Origin: Nitrospira sp.
GTDB lineage: Bacteria; Nitrospirota; Nitrospiria; Nitrospirales; Nitrospiraceae
DNA: 64,000 bases
Direction of reading: 5' to 3'
Assembly (NCBI GenBank): GCA_036984305.1
Contig: BQWY01000001.1
Location: 4,051,501 to 4,115,500, forward strand
Under the pieces are notes generated by a model. That model searched no databases, had not been told where the DNA came from, and worked only from the letters and a program-made list of their open reading frames with translations. Below are positions 1 through 8,949 of this stretch, one piece after another. The translations under genes and the position numbers were made by a program. Within the stretch, counting starts at the first letter, position 1. Each line of letters starts with the position of its first letter.

Positions 1-74
1 CAGTTCTGCTCGCCGCTCGGGGCCGGGCCCTTTCTTGACAGCACGCTCCATGCCTCCGTAGAATTTCGTCTTTC

Positions 75-698
75 ATGGCGCCCCGCTCTACCCGTCCGTC
101 GCCCGCTATCAGACACCACAGCGATCACACCGTTCACTTCGATCAGCTGTATCAGCAGTACGTCGACCGGGTCTACCGCTACGCCCACCGTCTCTGCGGA
201 GAAGCCGAAGCAGCCAAGGACCTCGTCCAAGACACCTTTCTCAATGCGTACCGTGGATTGAAGCAGTTTCGGGGCGATGCCCAGGTCTCTACTTGGCTGT
301 ATACCATTGCTTCGCGGGCATGCCTTCGGATGCGAAGGCGTCGAAAGGGGGAGCCCACGCAGAATCTCTCTTTGGAAAGCTTCATTCCGGCCACTGACGG
401 CGAGTTGCGTTTGCAGATTCCCGTGGATGGGCTCAGTCCTGAAGAGGCACTCGCGAACAAGCAATTGCGGCAGGCGTTGGACCACGCCATCGCAAAACTG
501 CCGAATGCCTATCGCATGGTCTTGATTTTGCGCGATATGGAGGGACTGAGCGCCAAGGAGGTGGGGAGCATCATGGGGATCGGTGAGCGGGCCGTCAAAT
601 CACGTCTCCATCGGGCACGGTTGTTTGTGCGGCGGGAATTGAGCGCGCGCGGTTTGGGCGGCCCTCTTCAACCCCATGTCCACGAGGAGTCCGCATAG
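75..698 (+). CDS. ECF-family RNA polymerase sigma factor
   Basis: A 207-residue sigma-70 factor of the extracytoplasmic-function type. Region 2 lies at about residues 24-90 (FDQLYQQYVDRVYRYAHRLC, then AKDLVQDTFLNAYRG and STWLYTIASRACLRMRRRRK, the core-binding and -10 recognition parts). Region 4 lies at about 125-190 (LPNAYRMVLILRDMEGLSAKE, then GERAVKSRLHRARL, the helix-turn-helix for the -35 element). There are no extra domains. The anti-sigma gene begins 19 bases after its stop, so the sigma factor is probably held inactive by that partner and released by an envelope or redox signal. The genes that follow (cupredoxin, PH protein, cytochrome c) are plausible targets. Family call is firm; the regulon is inference. 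Confidence 0.93.
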   Translation: MAPRSTRPSPAIRHHSDHTVHFDQLYQQYVDRVYRYAHRLCGEAEAAKDLVQDTFLNAYRGLKQFRGDAQVSTWLYTIASRACLRMRRRRKGEPTQNLSLESFIPATDGELRLQIPVDGLSPEEALANKQLRQALDHAIAKLPNAYRMVLILRDMEGLSAKEVGSIMGIGERAVKSRLHRARLFVRRELSARGLGGPLQPHVHEESA

Positions 699-717
699 GA
701 TATAGTGGAGTAACCCA

Positions 718-1017
718 ATGAAACAGCGGCACCGACAGCTCCGACCTATTCCAGCTCAGCGGCCTCGTGCGAAGGGAAAAGGCCACTGTCTGAACATTCT
801 CCGACAACTTTCGGATTACCTTGACCAAGAGCTACCGATGAACGTGTGTGCCGAGATTCGGCGCCACCTCGGTACGTGTCCCAACTGTGAAGTGTTCGTG
901 GACTCTTTGCGTGCAACGGTTTCGCTTTGCCGCCACACGCCGACTCCCTCGCTCTCAACCAGTACCAAAACCGACCTTCGGCGGCGAATCCTGTCCGCCG
1001 CAGGCCGTGTCCGTTAA
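718..1017 (+). CDS. zf-HC2 anti-sigma factor
   Basis: A 99-residue soluble protein with a zinc-binding anti-sigma (ZAS/zf-HC2) core. A cysteine at about 24 (CLNILRQLSDYLD) is followed by HLGTCPNC, the HxxxCxxC signature, at about 51-58. No membrane segment is visible, so it would be a cytoplasmic ZAS factor of the ChrR/RsrA kind, with zinc and thiol ligands able to sense oxidation or metals. The start has a GGAG ribosome site 8-9 bases upstream. It directly follows the ECF sigma gene and would bind and inhibit that protein. The sensing mode is inference. Confidence 0.85.
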   Translation: MKQRHRQLRPIPAQRPRAKGKGHCLNILRQLSDYLDQELPMNVCAEIRRHLGTCPNCEVFVDSLRATVSLCRHTPTPSLSTSTKTDLRRRILSAAGRVR

Positions 1018-1093
1018 GCCGCGAAGGTCACTTGTACGTGGCGTGGCCTCGACGAAGACCGGTCTCCTGATGATAGACTGCAGTAGGTTGACA

Positions 1094-1525
1094 ATGCGAG
1101 CGCACGGGGCATCCGACCGAGCACACGGGGTTTGGATAACGGTGTGCCTACTTGCACTGGTGCCCCAGGCCATATGGGCGGAACCTTCGATGATGGCGGT
1201 CGCCGCCCACTCCATCGCCATTGAGCGTCGGATCTTTGATCCGGCGGTCGTCACGGTTCGGGCTGGTGAGCCGGTTCGCTTGAAGTTTCATAATCTCGAT
1301 TCGGAACTGCACGCGGTGGTACCCGAGCGCTGGCTGAAAGGAATCAACGTGGCCGTATCTGGGAACGGGGCCCCCGAATTCGACGGCACCGGCTTGCACC
1401 GTGTCGTGATTCCGTCTGGTGGGCACGCCGAATTGCAGTTCACCCTGTCCCGGGCCGGAATCTATCGATACCAATGTGACATGCCCGGTCATGAGATGCA
1501 GGCCATGATTGAGGTACGAGAATGA
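1094..1525 (+). CDS. secreted cupredoxin-domain protein
   Basis: A 143-residue periplasmic blue-copper-type protein. A signal peptide occupies about residues 1-30 (GVWITVCLLALVPQAIWA). The mature part is a cupredoxin fold with one ligand histidine in NLDSELHAVV and the Cys-His-Met cluster in YQCDMPGHEM, as in type 1 copper sites. It probably carries electrons or binds copper. The frame is open further upstream, to 848, but those codons overlap the anti-sigma gene; ATG 1094 gives a clean signal peptide, and ATG 1070 is an alternative. Its TGA overlaps the next start as ATGA, which suggests translational coupling. Confidence 0.85.
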   Translation: MRAHGASDRAHGVWITVCLLALVPQAIWAEPSMMAVAAHSIAIERRIFDPAVVTVRAGEPVRLKFHNLDSELHAVVPERWLKGINVAVSGNGAPEFDGTGLHRVVIPSGGHAELQFTLSRAGIYRYQCDMPGHEMQAMIEVRE

Positions 1526-2028
1526 CGCAGACCGATTCGGCCGATCAAGAACGGGTCATATGGGAAGGGCGTGCCGGTTGGATGGACCATGCCGTGCTAT
1601 TTGTCTTCCTGTCGGTGGCGTTGGTGCGTGCGATTGTGGCGGGCCGGGCGGGAGATTGGACCACGGTCACCCTGTATGCATTCACCATTGCCGGATTTCT
1701 GGGAATCGCCGCATGGTTTCACTACGGCCGTTTCTATCGCCTGACATCCGTTCGCGTGCTGATCAAATCTGGATGGTCGGATCGCGTACTGCATGAGATG
1801 CCTTTGAGGGATATCACAGACATCAGCATCCGCTATGATCTCCTCAATCGCTGGTTCGACCTCGGCACGGTGGAACTGGCGAGTCGTAGCTCGGAGGAGT
1901 GTTGCACAATTCGAGGAATCCCATACCCCGAAGACGTCAAGGCCCGTCTCGAGCGCTGGATCAGTGCTCAACGAAATCCGTGGGAGAAGCGCTCCGCTCA
2001 CGGCGCAGCCGACCATGTGGAAGGGTAA
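1522..2028 (+). CDS. membrane protein with bacterial PH domain
   Basis: A 168-residue protein with two membrane segments (about residues 23-40, AVLFVFLSVALVRAIVAG, and 48-66, VTLYAFTIAGFLGIAAWF). They are followed by a bacterial pleckstrin-homology (bPH2/DUF304-like) domain: YRLTSVRVLIKSGW, then MPLRDITDISI and LGTVELAS. Proteins of this kind sit in the inner membrane with the PH domain on one face, usually with unknown role. It starts inside the stop of the cupredoxin gene and ends 14 bases inside the cytochrome gene, so the three are probably one transcript. No catalytic residues are seen. Confidence 0.8.
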   Translation: MTQTDSADQERVIWEGRAGWMDHAVLFVFLSVALVRAIVAGRAGDWTTVTLYAFTIAGFLGIAAWFHYGRFYRLTSVRVLIKSGWSDRVLHEMPLRDITDISIRYDLLNRWFDLGTVELASRSSEECCTIRGIPYPEDVKARLERWISAQRNPWEKRSAHGAADHVEG

Positions 2029-2437
2029 GCTTCGGCTTGAATGGGGCCGCACGTCGACCTGCGGTATCCTTCTCATCGGGATGCTCGGCGTGGGTATGGT
2101 CGCCTCGGCCTTGGCAATTCCCAGTGGACATCCGGAACGTGGTCGCGTGGTCTACGACCAGTACTGCATCAGCTGCCATGGTCAGACGGGCCGAGGCGAT
2201 GGTACGGCCGCGTTGACGCTCAGTCCTCGCCCCGCCAGTCTCATTTCCGCATCCACATCGGCAAAGTCGGACAACGAACTGCTCCGGATCATTGCAGAAG
2301 GCAAACCGCACACGGCCATGCGCCCTTGGAAGGGTACTCTCACGGAAGAGGAGCAACGCGACGTCCTGGCTTACATCCGAAGCCTCGTTCGGTTCGTCCC
2401 TTCGCTCCCTGTCGAGCCCTCCTCCTCTACCCGTTAG
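2015..2437 (+). CDS. monohaem class I cytochrome c
   Basis: A 140-residue periplasmic or membrane-anchored cytochrome. An N-terminal hydrophobic segment at about residues 15-35 (CGILLIGMLGVGMVASALA) serves as signal or anchor. The single haem site CISCH is at about 51-55, and HTAMRPW near 100 supplies the likely axial methionine. The C-terminal helix (TEEEQRDVLAYIRSLVR) is typical of class I domains. The frame is open to 1835, but ATG 2015 gives the proper export signal. It overlaps the PH-domain gene by 14 bases. With the cupredoxin three genes upstream it suggests a small electron-transfer module. Confidence 0.9.
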   Translation: MWKGKLRLEWGRTSTCGILLIGMLGVGMVASALAIPSGHPERGRVVYDQYCISCHGQTGRGDGTAALTLSPRPASLISASTSAKSDNELLRIIAEGKPHTAMRPWKGTLTEEEQRDVLAYIRSLVRFVPSLPVEPSSSTR

Positions 2438-2540
2438 TCGACAGGGCCCTCTTTTCGGACTTTTCCCGAGCCAAAGGCACATGCTAGATTGATCGTTCGC
2501 ATCGTTGCGATTGACGAGAGACACGGTGAATGAGGACCAT

Positions 2541-4241
2541 ATGACACACCCCGTAGCGACCCAGCTCGCGGCCGCGGCAGGTCGAGTTACTCTCGGAGTT
2601 TGGATCATCGTCGGTCTGGTGGCCGGGGGAGACTCGCTGCCGGCGTGGGCCGAAAAGAAACACGAAACGGGCAAGGCACCCTCGGCTGCAGCACACGCCG
2701 CCATGGATTATGTCAACGCCGTTGGCCGGCATGACGCCGAGCAATTCGCCCAACTGGACTTTGCCTGCCTCTACGAAGGCCTGCACGCGTCTCAGCAAGC
2801 AGCTCGGGCGTCGACGACGACCAACACCTGCCTGGAACAGCTCGGACCGATCCACGCGCAAGCGATCCAACAGAAGGCCGCGGTGATGCATGCGCAATGG
2901 CCCGGACATGGTCGGACCGTGTTTTTCTCTCGCCCGCTGACTGAATACCCCGTGTCGACCTTTGTCATGGATCTTATCGGACAAGCACCGCCCGGCAGTG
3001 GTTTCGACGTTCAATACGTGGGCGAGCGGACGCTCCCAAAGGCATCGTTCCCGGCGAAGGACGGTAGTCAGACAATCCTGGTCCCCACGACGCTGGTACG
3101 CCTCACCATATCGTACAAAGATCCCTTGAGCGCACCGCTGGCATATGCGCCCGGCACGTTCCAATGGACGAGTACCGTGGAGCGGCCTCGCATCGCCATC
3201 CGGTCGCTGTCGCTCCAGCTCGTGGTCTTCACCGGGCTCAGCCGCCACGGGTATCCCTCAGATACGGCGGTCTTGAACCGGCCCGTCTCGACCATTGAGC
3301 GGACCGACGTCGGGGTGCAGCAAGCTATACCCTTTGCGACCGAGTCGAGCGGCGCCGTTGAACAATCGATGGTCGCGTGGCAACCGCAGGATATGCCCGG
3401 TCTGCTGATTGCGGCCGTTGCTCGTTCCCAGCACTTTCCGGAATTGGAAGACCGCATGGCCATGTTGAACCGCGTGTTATTGCTCGATCCGAAGCAACCG
3501 GAGGCACTGACGACACTGTCACGCGACCTCTACGTCCGTGTACTGGCCACGGGAGACGCTGCACTGCCGCGCGTCACCCCGGACGGCTCCATGGCACGCC
3601 GTTTGGCCGAGTTGTCGTGGAATCACTATGCACAGACGACCCGCATGGACCTCTCGTTGGGGATGGATATGGGAGGCTTTGCCGAACCCACCGCAGCTGA
3701 CTACTTGTACAGAATGATCCCCGCGATGGAAATGCTGGCCGAGGTTCGCCCAATGAACTTGGACAATCGGCTCTACCTCGGAATCGCGTATCGCTGGAAC
3801 AACGATCAATTGAAGGCCATTGACGTGCACGAAACTCTCCTTCGGGATCTGGCCCACGCGAGAAAGGACCAGCAAGCCCGGGCCCTGTACGAATTGGCTT
3901 GGTCACGGATTAATAAGGCCGCGTGGAATCGGGAGATCGACGATCCGGACATTCACAAGGCTTATGCGGAGGCGGAGAAGGCCCACGCATTAACCGCGGA
4001 CCCCTTGGAAAGGTTTCTGGCCGCCTATACCATGGCCTACAGCCAAATTTTCATGCCCCAGCGCGACACCCACTTGATGCTCGCGAACCTGACGGAGGCG
4101 AAGCGCTGGTTCGAGCTTTCCGCCGGAGCCACACCAGAGGCCTGGCAGTTCGCCATGAGCCGAGAAAGCCTCAAAGCGGTACTGGATACCGATCCAAAGT
4201 TCGGACCGCTTCTGGCCGCGACGGACGAGAAGCAGGGTTAG
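2541..4241 (+). CDS. secreted protein of unknown function, TPR-like C-terminal half
   Basis: A 566-residue exported protein that I do not recognise. A signal peptide is visible at about residues 14-38 (RVTLGVWIIVGLVAGGDSLPAWA). The N-terminal half contains beta-rich, non-repetitive sequence. The C-terminal half (from about 310) has helical, TPR-like segments: MLNRVLLLDPKQPEALTTL, then RPMNLDNRLYLGIAYRWNNDQ and a stretch with A-L-x-YELAWSRI. The start ATG follows a GAGG site by about 6 bases; in-frame codons upstream lack a signal peptide. It lies 103 bases after the cytochrome gene and may belong to the same group. TPR assignment is by eye. Confidence 0.7.
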   Translation: MTHPVATQLAAAAGRVTLGVWIIVGLVAGGDSLPAWAEKKHETGKAPSAAAHAAMDYVNAVGRHDAEQFAQLDFACLYEGLHASQQAARASTTTNTCLEQLGPIHAQAIQQKAAVMHAQWPGHGRTVFFSRPLTEYPVSTFVMDLIGQAPPGSGFDVQYVGERTLPKASFPAKDGSQTILVPTTLVRLTISYKDPLSAPLAYAPGTFQWTSTVERPRIAIRSLSLQLVVFTGLSRHGYPSDTAVLNRPVSTIERTDVGVQQAIPFATESSGAVEQSMVAWQPQDMPGLLIAAVARSQHFPELEDRMAMLNRVLLLDPKQPEALTTLSRDLYVRVLATGDAALPRVTPDGSMARRLAELSWNHYAQTTRMDLSLGMDMGGFAEPTAADYLYRMIPAMEMLAEVRPMNLDNRLYLGIAYRWNNDQLKAIDVHETLLRDLAHARKDQQARALYELAWSRINKAAWNREIDDPDIHKAYAEAEKAHALTADPLERFLAAYTMAYSQIFMPQRDTHLMLANLTEAKRWFELSAGATPEAWQFAMSRESLKAVLDTDPKFGPLLAATDEKQG

Positions 4242-4376
4242 ATTCAACGCATCGCGGACCGTCGCCCAGGACGCCAATGTTCGAGCCCAGTCGTGGGGCA
4301 TAGTCGTCTCCCATCCTGAGGCGCTGATCACCCGTTACATCACGATGTCCTCTACGGCAGCCAGACAGAGAACGCC

Positions 4377-5420
4377 ATGATTCCCACACTGGGATATGCC
4401 GCCCACAATGCGACCGCGCCCCTGGTCCCCTTTTCGTTTTCCCGCCGGGATGTCGGCCCGCACGACGTGCTGATTCAAATCCGGTATTGCGGAATGTGCC
4501 ACTCGGACCTGCATCAAGCTCGCAACGAGTGGGGCGGCTCCATGTACCCGATGGTTCCGGGTCATGAAATTGCCGGGACCGTCGCACAGGTCGGAACAGC
4601 AGTGACGGCGTTTGCCGTGGGCGACTCTGTCGGCGTCGGTTGCTTCGTCGATACCTGTCGAACGTGCCCAGCCTGTCGAAGGGGCGAGGAACAATACTGT
4701 GACGGCCATCTGGCCTGGACCTATAACGGTTATGAACGCGATCAGAGCACGCCAACCTACGGGGGCTATTCCAATCGGATCGTCGTCAACACGCGCTACG
4801 TTGTCCGCATTCCTGTTGGATTATCGCTCGATCGCGCGGCGCCGCTCCTGTGCGCCGGCATCACCACCTATTCTCCGTTGACTCATTGGAAGGTCGGACG
4901 GGGCCATCGGCTGGCCGTGGTGGGCCTCGGGGGATTGGGGCACATGGCGGTGAAACTCGGCGCGGCCCTGGGCGCCCAGGTCACAGTGCTCAGCCGATCG
5001 GACCGTAAACGGCCGGATGCCCTGCGTCTGGGCGCGTCGGATTTCGCGAGACTCGACACAGACCTGTCAAAACTCGAACGCACGTTTGACTTCCTGCTGG
5101 ATACCGTGTCCGCGCCCCATGCAATTGACCCGCTTCTGGAATCGCTCAAAACGGACGGCACGTTCATCCTGGTTGGCGCGCCGGATCAGCCGATGGCAGT
5201 CGGTGCGATGCCGTTGATTCTTCGGCGACGTCGATTGGCCGGCTCCCTCATCGGAGGAATTCGCGCCACGCAGGAGATGCTCGATTTCTGCGCTACCCAC
5301 AATATTGCGGCGGACGTCGAAGTGATCCCTATTCAGCAAGTCAATGATGCGTATGAGCGGATGTTGGTTGGCGACGTGCGCTATCGCTTCGTCATCGACC
5401 TGGCATCACTCTCTGGATAG
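4377..5420 (+). CDS. zinc-dependent alcohol dehydrogenase (MDR family)
   Basis: A 347-residue medium-chain dehydrogenase/reductase of the cinnamyl-alcohol-dehydrogenase/YahK type, reducing aldehydes or oxidising primary alcohols with NAD(P)H. The catalytic zinc ligands are in CGMCHSDLH (Cys and the start of the site) and PGHEIAGTV (His-Glu). The structural zinc is bound by the four cysteines of CRTCPACRRGEEQYC. The nucleotide-binding loop is GLGGLGHMAVK at about 181-191. Length matches the family. It is a single gene on +, 135 bases after its neighbour. The physiological substrate cannot be read from the sequence. Confidence 0.92.
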   Translation: MIPTLGYAAHNATAPLVPFSFSRRDVGPHDVLIQIRYCGMCHSDLHQARNEWGGSMYPMVPGHEIAGTVAQVGTAVTAFAVGDSVGVGCFVDTCRTCPACRRGEEQYCDGHLAWTYNGYERDQSTPTYGGYSNRIVVNTRYVVRIPVGLSLDRAAPLLCAGITTYSPLTHWKVGRGHRLAVVGLGGLGHMAVKLGAALGAQVTVLSRSDRKRPDALRLGASDFARLDTDLSKLERTFDFLLDTVSAPHAIDPLLESLKTDGTFILVGAPDQPMAVGAMPLILRRRRLAGSLIGGIRATQEMLDFCATHNIAADVEVIPIQQVNDAYERMLVGDVRYRFVIDLASLSG

Positions 5421-5630
5421 CCGCATTCAGGTGCTGCGTAGGAGCCTCGCGGCGCGGTACTGAAGGGCATGCGCGAAGCGATACGGCTCTCCGGGGTTCC
5501 GACGGACAAGCCCTGCGCGAGGCGTCCGCAGGCCAAAGACCCTCCAGACCGACCACGAAGGTTTTGATTCGGTTACTCGTCTATCGAAAAGCCCATAGGC
5601 CTGGTCGCTCAGGCGGTCGAGCCGTCACCG

Positions 5631-6185
5631 CTAGGAATCCGGTTCCTCTGGAAATCTGAGGTAGACGACATGTTCACCGCCGGCGGAGATCGTGACTCGT
5701 CGAAGCGTGGCAGTACTTGGTCCTCGATTACCTGTAATGTCGTAGGTCCCAGGAGGCAGATCCACAAACAGCCAAGGCCCGTGAACGCGGTCGGATGGAA
5801 TCGAGAGGGTCCTATCCCCGCCGACCTCGACAATATGGACATCGGCGTGCGCCGCATACGGCTTGGTGCCCGCCGTCAGGACGATCTTCAGCGGAAACGG
5901 AGGATACTTCGCCTGACGTTCGGCCATCCCGACGCCTGCGCTGAAATATCGGATGGCGCCTTGTGTCTCCCCGCCTTGACCGCCCTGATAGATCGGGATC
6001 ACGTCCGTCCATGTCTCGCCCTCGGATCGATACTCCAGTTCGATGCCCTCCCCCGACGGCAGTAGACGCGCAGTGGTGGAGACCTCGACGGCGGCCGCCT
6101 GCTGCGGTAGAACCGTCCCTGCCAGTAAGGCCGACAGGAGCGCCAGACGCAGCAGCATGGCTCGCACGGCTGGTGTGTTCATCAT
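5631..6185 (-). CDS. exported protein of unknown function
   Basis: A 184-residue protein with a clear signal peptide (MLLRLALLSALLAGTVLPQQ, then an AAA cleavage region near residue 31). The mature part is beta-rich and ends in a stretch like a carboxypeptidase-regulatory or transthyretin fold (WLFVDLPPGTYDITGNRG, then RRVTISAGGEHVVYLRF), typical of periplasmic beta-sandwich domains. The chosen start follows a strong GAGGAGGG site; codons further upstream run into the neighbouring peptidase gene. It lies 41 bases downstream of the M20 peptidase on the same strand and is probably co-transcribed. Molecular role unknown. Confidence 0.7.
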   Translation of the reverse strand: MMNTPAVRAMLLRLALLSALLAGTVLPQQAAAVEVSTTARLLPSGEGIELEYRSEGETWTDVIPIYQGGQGGETQGAIRYFSAGVGMAERQAKYPPFPLKIVLTAGTKPYAAHADVHIVEVGGDRTLSIPSDRVHGPWLFVDLPPGTYDITGNRGPSTATLRRVTISAGGEHVVYLRFPEEPDS

Positions 6186-6226
6186 CCATCCCTCCTCGCT
6201 GTTCATCAGACTCGGATACACGGGAG

Positions 6227-7600
6227 TCACGGGCTCGATTTCATGGTCGCAAGCTGTCGAAAATACGTGGCGAAGGCGCGCATGCCGCCCGAAGCTTGAC
6301 GCCAGTCGAAGTGTTCGTTCGGGGCGTGATACCCGTGTTCAGGTAAACTGAGGCCAAGGAACAGAATCGGGACCTTCCAGGCCTTCTGCATACTGACGAC
6401 CGCGCCGATGGAGCCTCCTTCCCGTGTGAATGCAGGGTCCTTCCCGAATCCGGCTCGGATCGCCGCTCGAATGGACTCGACGTAGGCCCCGTCCGCTACG
6501 CCACGGAACGGACTCAGCATCCCGTCGGCCTCAACGACGATCGACGGATTCAGTTTCCTCACGTAGCGTTTGAAGAGCTGGAAGATTTCTTCCGGCGACT
6601 GCGCCGGAACCAACCGCATGCTGCATTTCAACTCACCCTTCCACGGCACCACGGTCTTGACGCCAGGACCATGGTACCCGCCGGTAAGCCCATGGACTTC
6701 GAAGGTCGGTTGCGCCCAAATTCTTTTCATGACTTCCGCGGGGTTCTTCGTACGAAGGGATTGAAACCCATAGGCCTTCATGAACCGATCCACTCGAAAG
6801 CCAGAGCGAAGGAAACCGTTCACGTCCTTCGGAGTAGGTGCCACCGCCTTGCGATAGAAACCCGGAATCTTCACGCGCCCGGTTTTCGCATCGACGGAAG
6901 CGCTCACGACCTCGGCCAATTCGGCAAGTGGATTCCTCGCTGCCCCACCCGTCACTCCCGAATGCGCGTCCTTCGACCCTGTCTGCAAGGTACACCGCAC
7001 CGCCAGCAGGCCGCGCAGGCCTACGGCGATCGCCGGTTGATCGTTGGAAATCCAGATCGTGTCTGAAATCACCACCGAATCGGGGCGTGGAATTCGACCG
7101 GATTTGGCCAGGGTGGCGGCAAAGTTCGGGCTGCCGATTTCCTCTTCGCATTCCCACAGAAAACGAATGTTGATCGGCAGTGCCTGATCAATGGCAAACT
7201 TGGCTGCGAGAAGCGCCGTCAGCGCAGGGCCCTTGTCGTCAGTCGCGCCTCGGCCATGGTACACACCATCAGCGATTCGAAAGGCAAACGGCTCCTGCCG
7301 CCATTCGGGCTCTTGCGCGGGCTGAACGTCCAGATGGTTATAGATGGTCACGGTCGGATGCGAGGTGCCCGTGGTCCATCCCCCTGACACCAGCGGGTGT
7401 CCCCCGGTCTCCACCACCTCCGCATCCGCCCCATGATGCCTGAGCAGGGCGGCGCCATATTCAGCCATTGAGCGCACGTCCTTCGCACGATCTGGATCCA
7501 TGCTGACCGAAGGCATCTCTACCATGCGTCCCAATGTCGCTTCGAATGCCTTGCGTCCATCGGCAATGTACCGGCTCAACTGTCGTTCGAAATTGCTCAT
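6227..7600 (-). CDS. M20-family dipeptidase
   Basis: A 457-residue zinc peptidase of clan MH (M20, CPG2/dipeptidase type). The metal and catalytic residues are visible in order: HLDVQP (His, Asp), GRGATDDKGP (bridging Asp), WECEEEIGSPN (catalytic Glu pair), SDTIWIS (Asp) and, near the C terminus, HGYHAPNEHFDW (last His). A lid or dimerisation domain lies between, with HSGVTGGAARNP. No signal peptide is present, so it should act in the cytoplasm on dipeptides or acylated amino acids. The M20 call is firm; exact substrate is unknown. The exported protein gene follows. Confidence 0.92.
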   Translation of the reverse strand: MSNFERQLSRYIADGRKAFEATLGRMVEMPSVSMDPDRAKDVRSMAEYGAALLRHHGADAEVVETGGHPLVSGGWTTGTSHPTVTIYNHLDVQPAQEPEWRQEPFAFRIADGVYHGRGATDDKGPALTALLAAKFAIDQALPINIRFLWECEEEIGSPNFAATLAKSGRIPRPDSVVISDTIWISNDQPAIAVGLRGLLAVRCTLQTGSKDAHSGVTGGAARNPLAELAEVVSASVDAKTGRVKIPGFYRKAVAPTPKDVNGFLRSGFRVDRFMKAYGFQSLRTKNPAEVMKRIWAQPTFEVHGLTGGYHGPGVKTVVPWKGELKCSMRLVPAQSPEEIFQLFKRYVRKLNPSIVVEADGMLSPFRGVADGAYVESIRAAIRAGFGKDPAFTREGGSIGAVVSMQKAWKVPILFLGLSLPEHGYHAPNEHFDWRQASGGMRAFATYFRQLATMKSSP

Positions 7601-7713
7601 CGCTCGTGCTCCTTCGCATGCGCATTATAACGACTGCCCCGACGGCAATGAAGAGCGGCGCGGCGCTCTGCAATTTCTGCTGCACATCCGGCGGCCTTTG
7701 CTACAATGACCGC

Positions 7714-8250
7714 ATGGCACAGACCAGCCGCCACACGATGGGATTCGCCTGCCTACTCATGCTGCTCGCCGCGCAGACCTGGGTCGGCGGTCCGTTGAGT
7801 GCGGCCGACGAATCCCGCGAGCCCATGCCGATCAAAGATCTCCACGAATACCCCGAGGCGTACCATTTGCATCAGATCTTTGTACACGGGACGGCCCACG
7901 ACGTGCGTGCCTTTGATCCGTACAAGTTGCCGGCCGGGAGCGTCTGCTACGGCGCCTACTCGTTTCGCCTGGAAGACGAAACCGGCACGATCCCCATCAT
8001 CGTCCTCGGCATCTGCGGGGTACCGGTCGTCAAAGACCCCGACGTGGAAAACGGAGATGTCCTGACCGCGCAGGTCACCGCCCATGCGCCGGGGAAAGGG
8101 ACCTTCTTCCTCACCCTCGACGGCCGCCGGATGCCGTTCAGCGAATCCGACGAACCGCAAGGCGTCGCTCTGAATATTTGGACGGAATCCAGGCCACCGA
8201 TTCGACACGGTGACGACGCTGAGTTCTCCGACTTCCCACCGACTCACTAA
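7714..8250 (+). CDS. exported OB-fold-like protein
   Basis: A 178-residue exported protein. The signal peptide is at about residues 9-31 (MGFACLLMLLAAQTWVGGPL, cleavage near SAADE). The mature part resembles an OB-fold, nucleic-acid or ligand-binding barrel: HLHQIFVHGTAHDVRAFDP, then YSFRLEDETGTIPIIVLG and GDVLTAQVTAH. Two cysteines (VCYG and GICG) could form a disulphide. ATG 7714 gives the best signal peptide among the in-frame starts. It lies between the divergent peptidase gene and lemA. Function unknown. Confidence 0.7.
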   Translation: MAQTSRHTMGFACLLMLLAAQTWVGGPLSAADESREPMPIKDLHEYPEAYHLHQIFVHGTAHDVRAFDPYKLPAGSVCYGAYSFRLEDETGTIPIIVLGICGVPVVKDPDVENGDVLTAQVTAHAPGKGTFFLTLDGRRMPFSESDEPQGVALNIWTESRPPIRHGDDAEFSDFPPTH

Positions 8251-8386
8251 CGTGGAACCTCGCCTGCGACATCGCGGCCGCTCTCCGTTGACCGAGCGCA
8301 CGGAACGCTTTACAGGGGGTGGACGGGACGCTATGATGCGCCCCCGATGCAGTACGTAATTCACCCCGAGCCGTAAGGAGCCATCG

Positions 8387-8935
8387 ATGGGTTGGATCGT
8401 CACCGTCGGACTGGTCGTCCTCGTCCTCATCGTCATCGGTCTCTACAACGGTCTCGTCCGCCTCCGCGCCGCGTGCGATGGTGCCTGGGCCGATATCGAC
8501 GTCCAACTCAAACGCCGGTACGATTTGATTCCCAACCTCGTTGAAACGGTCAAAGGGTATGCCGTCCACGAGAAGGGCGCCCTCGAATCCGTCATCGCGG
8601 CAAGAGCCAAGGCCATGTCGGCACAAGGGCCGGAAGCCAAAGCCGAGGCGGAGGACCAGCTCAGCCGATCGCTGAAATCCATTTTCGCCCTGGCCGAAGC
8701 CTATCCGCAGTTGCGGGCGGTGGAGAGTTTCACTCAGCTGCAAGGGAGCCTGAACCAGATCGAAGAGGCGGTGCAGAATGCCCGTCGGTACTATAATGCG
8801 GTGGTGCGCGACTACAACGCGAAGACGCAGGAAATTCCAACGAACTTCCTCGCGAGCTTGTTCAATTTCACCGGCCGGCAATTCTTCGAGCTCAACGAGT
8901 CGAGCCAGCGGGAACCGCCGAAGGTGCAATTCTAG
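8387..8935 (+). CDS. LemA family protein
   Basis: A 182-residue LemA protein. One N-terminal membrane helix (WIVTVGLVVLVLIVIGLYNG, residues 3-22) is followed by a long helical domain with the family's signature DIDVQLKRRYDLIPNLVETV and a late ARRYYNAVVRDYNAK. The start follows a TAAGGAG site. Such proteins are inner-membrane anchored and often adjoin DUF2207 or TPM-domain genes, as here, where the next gene begins 14 bases after its stop. The pair probably makes a membrane complex of unknown function. Confidence 0.94.
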   Translation: MGWIVTVGLVVLVLIVIGLYNGLVRLRAACDGAWADIDVQLKRRYDLIPNLVETVKGYAVHEKGALESVIAARAKAMSAQGPEAKAEAEDQLSRSLKSIFALAEAYPQLRAVESFTQLQGSLNQIEEAVQNARRYYNAVVRDYNAKTQEIPTNFLASLFNFTGRQFFELNESSQREPPKVQF

Positions 8936-8949
8936 CCGGTTGGCAAACC

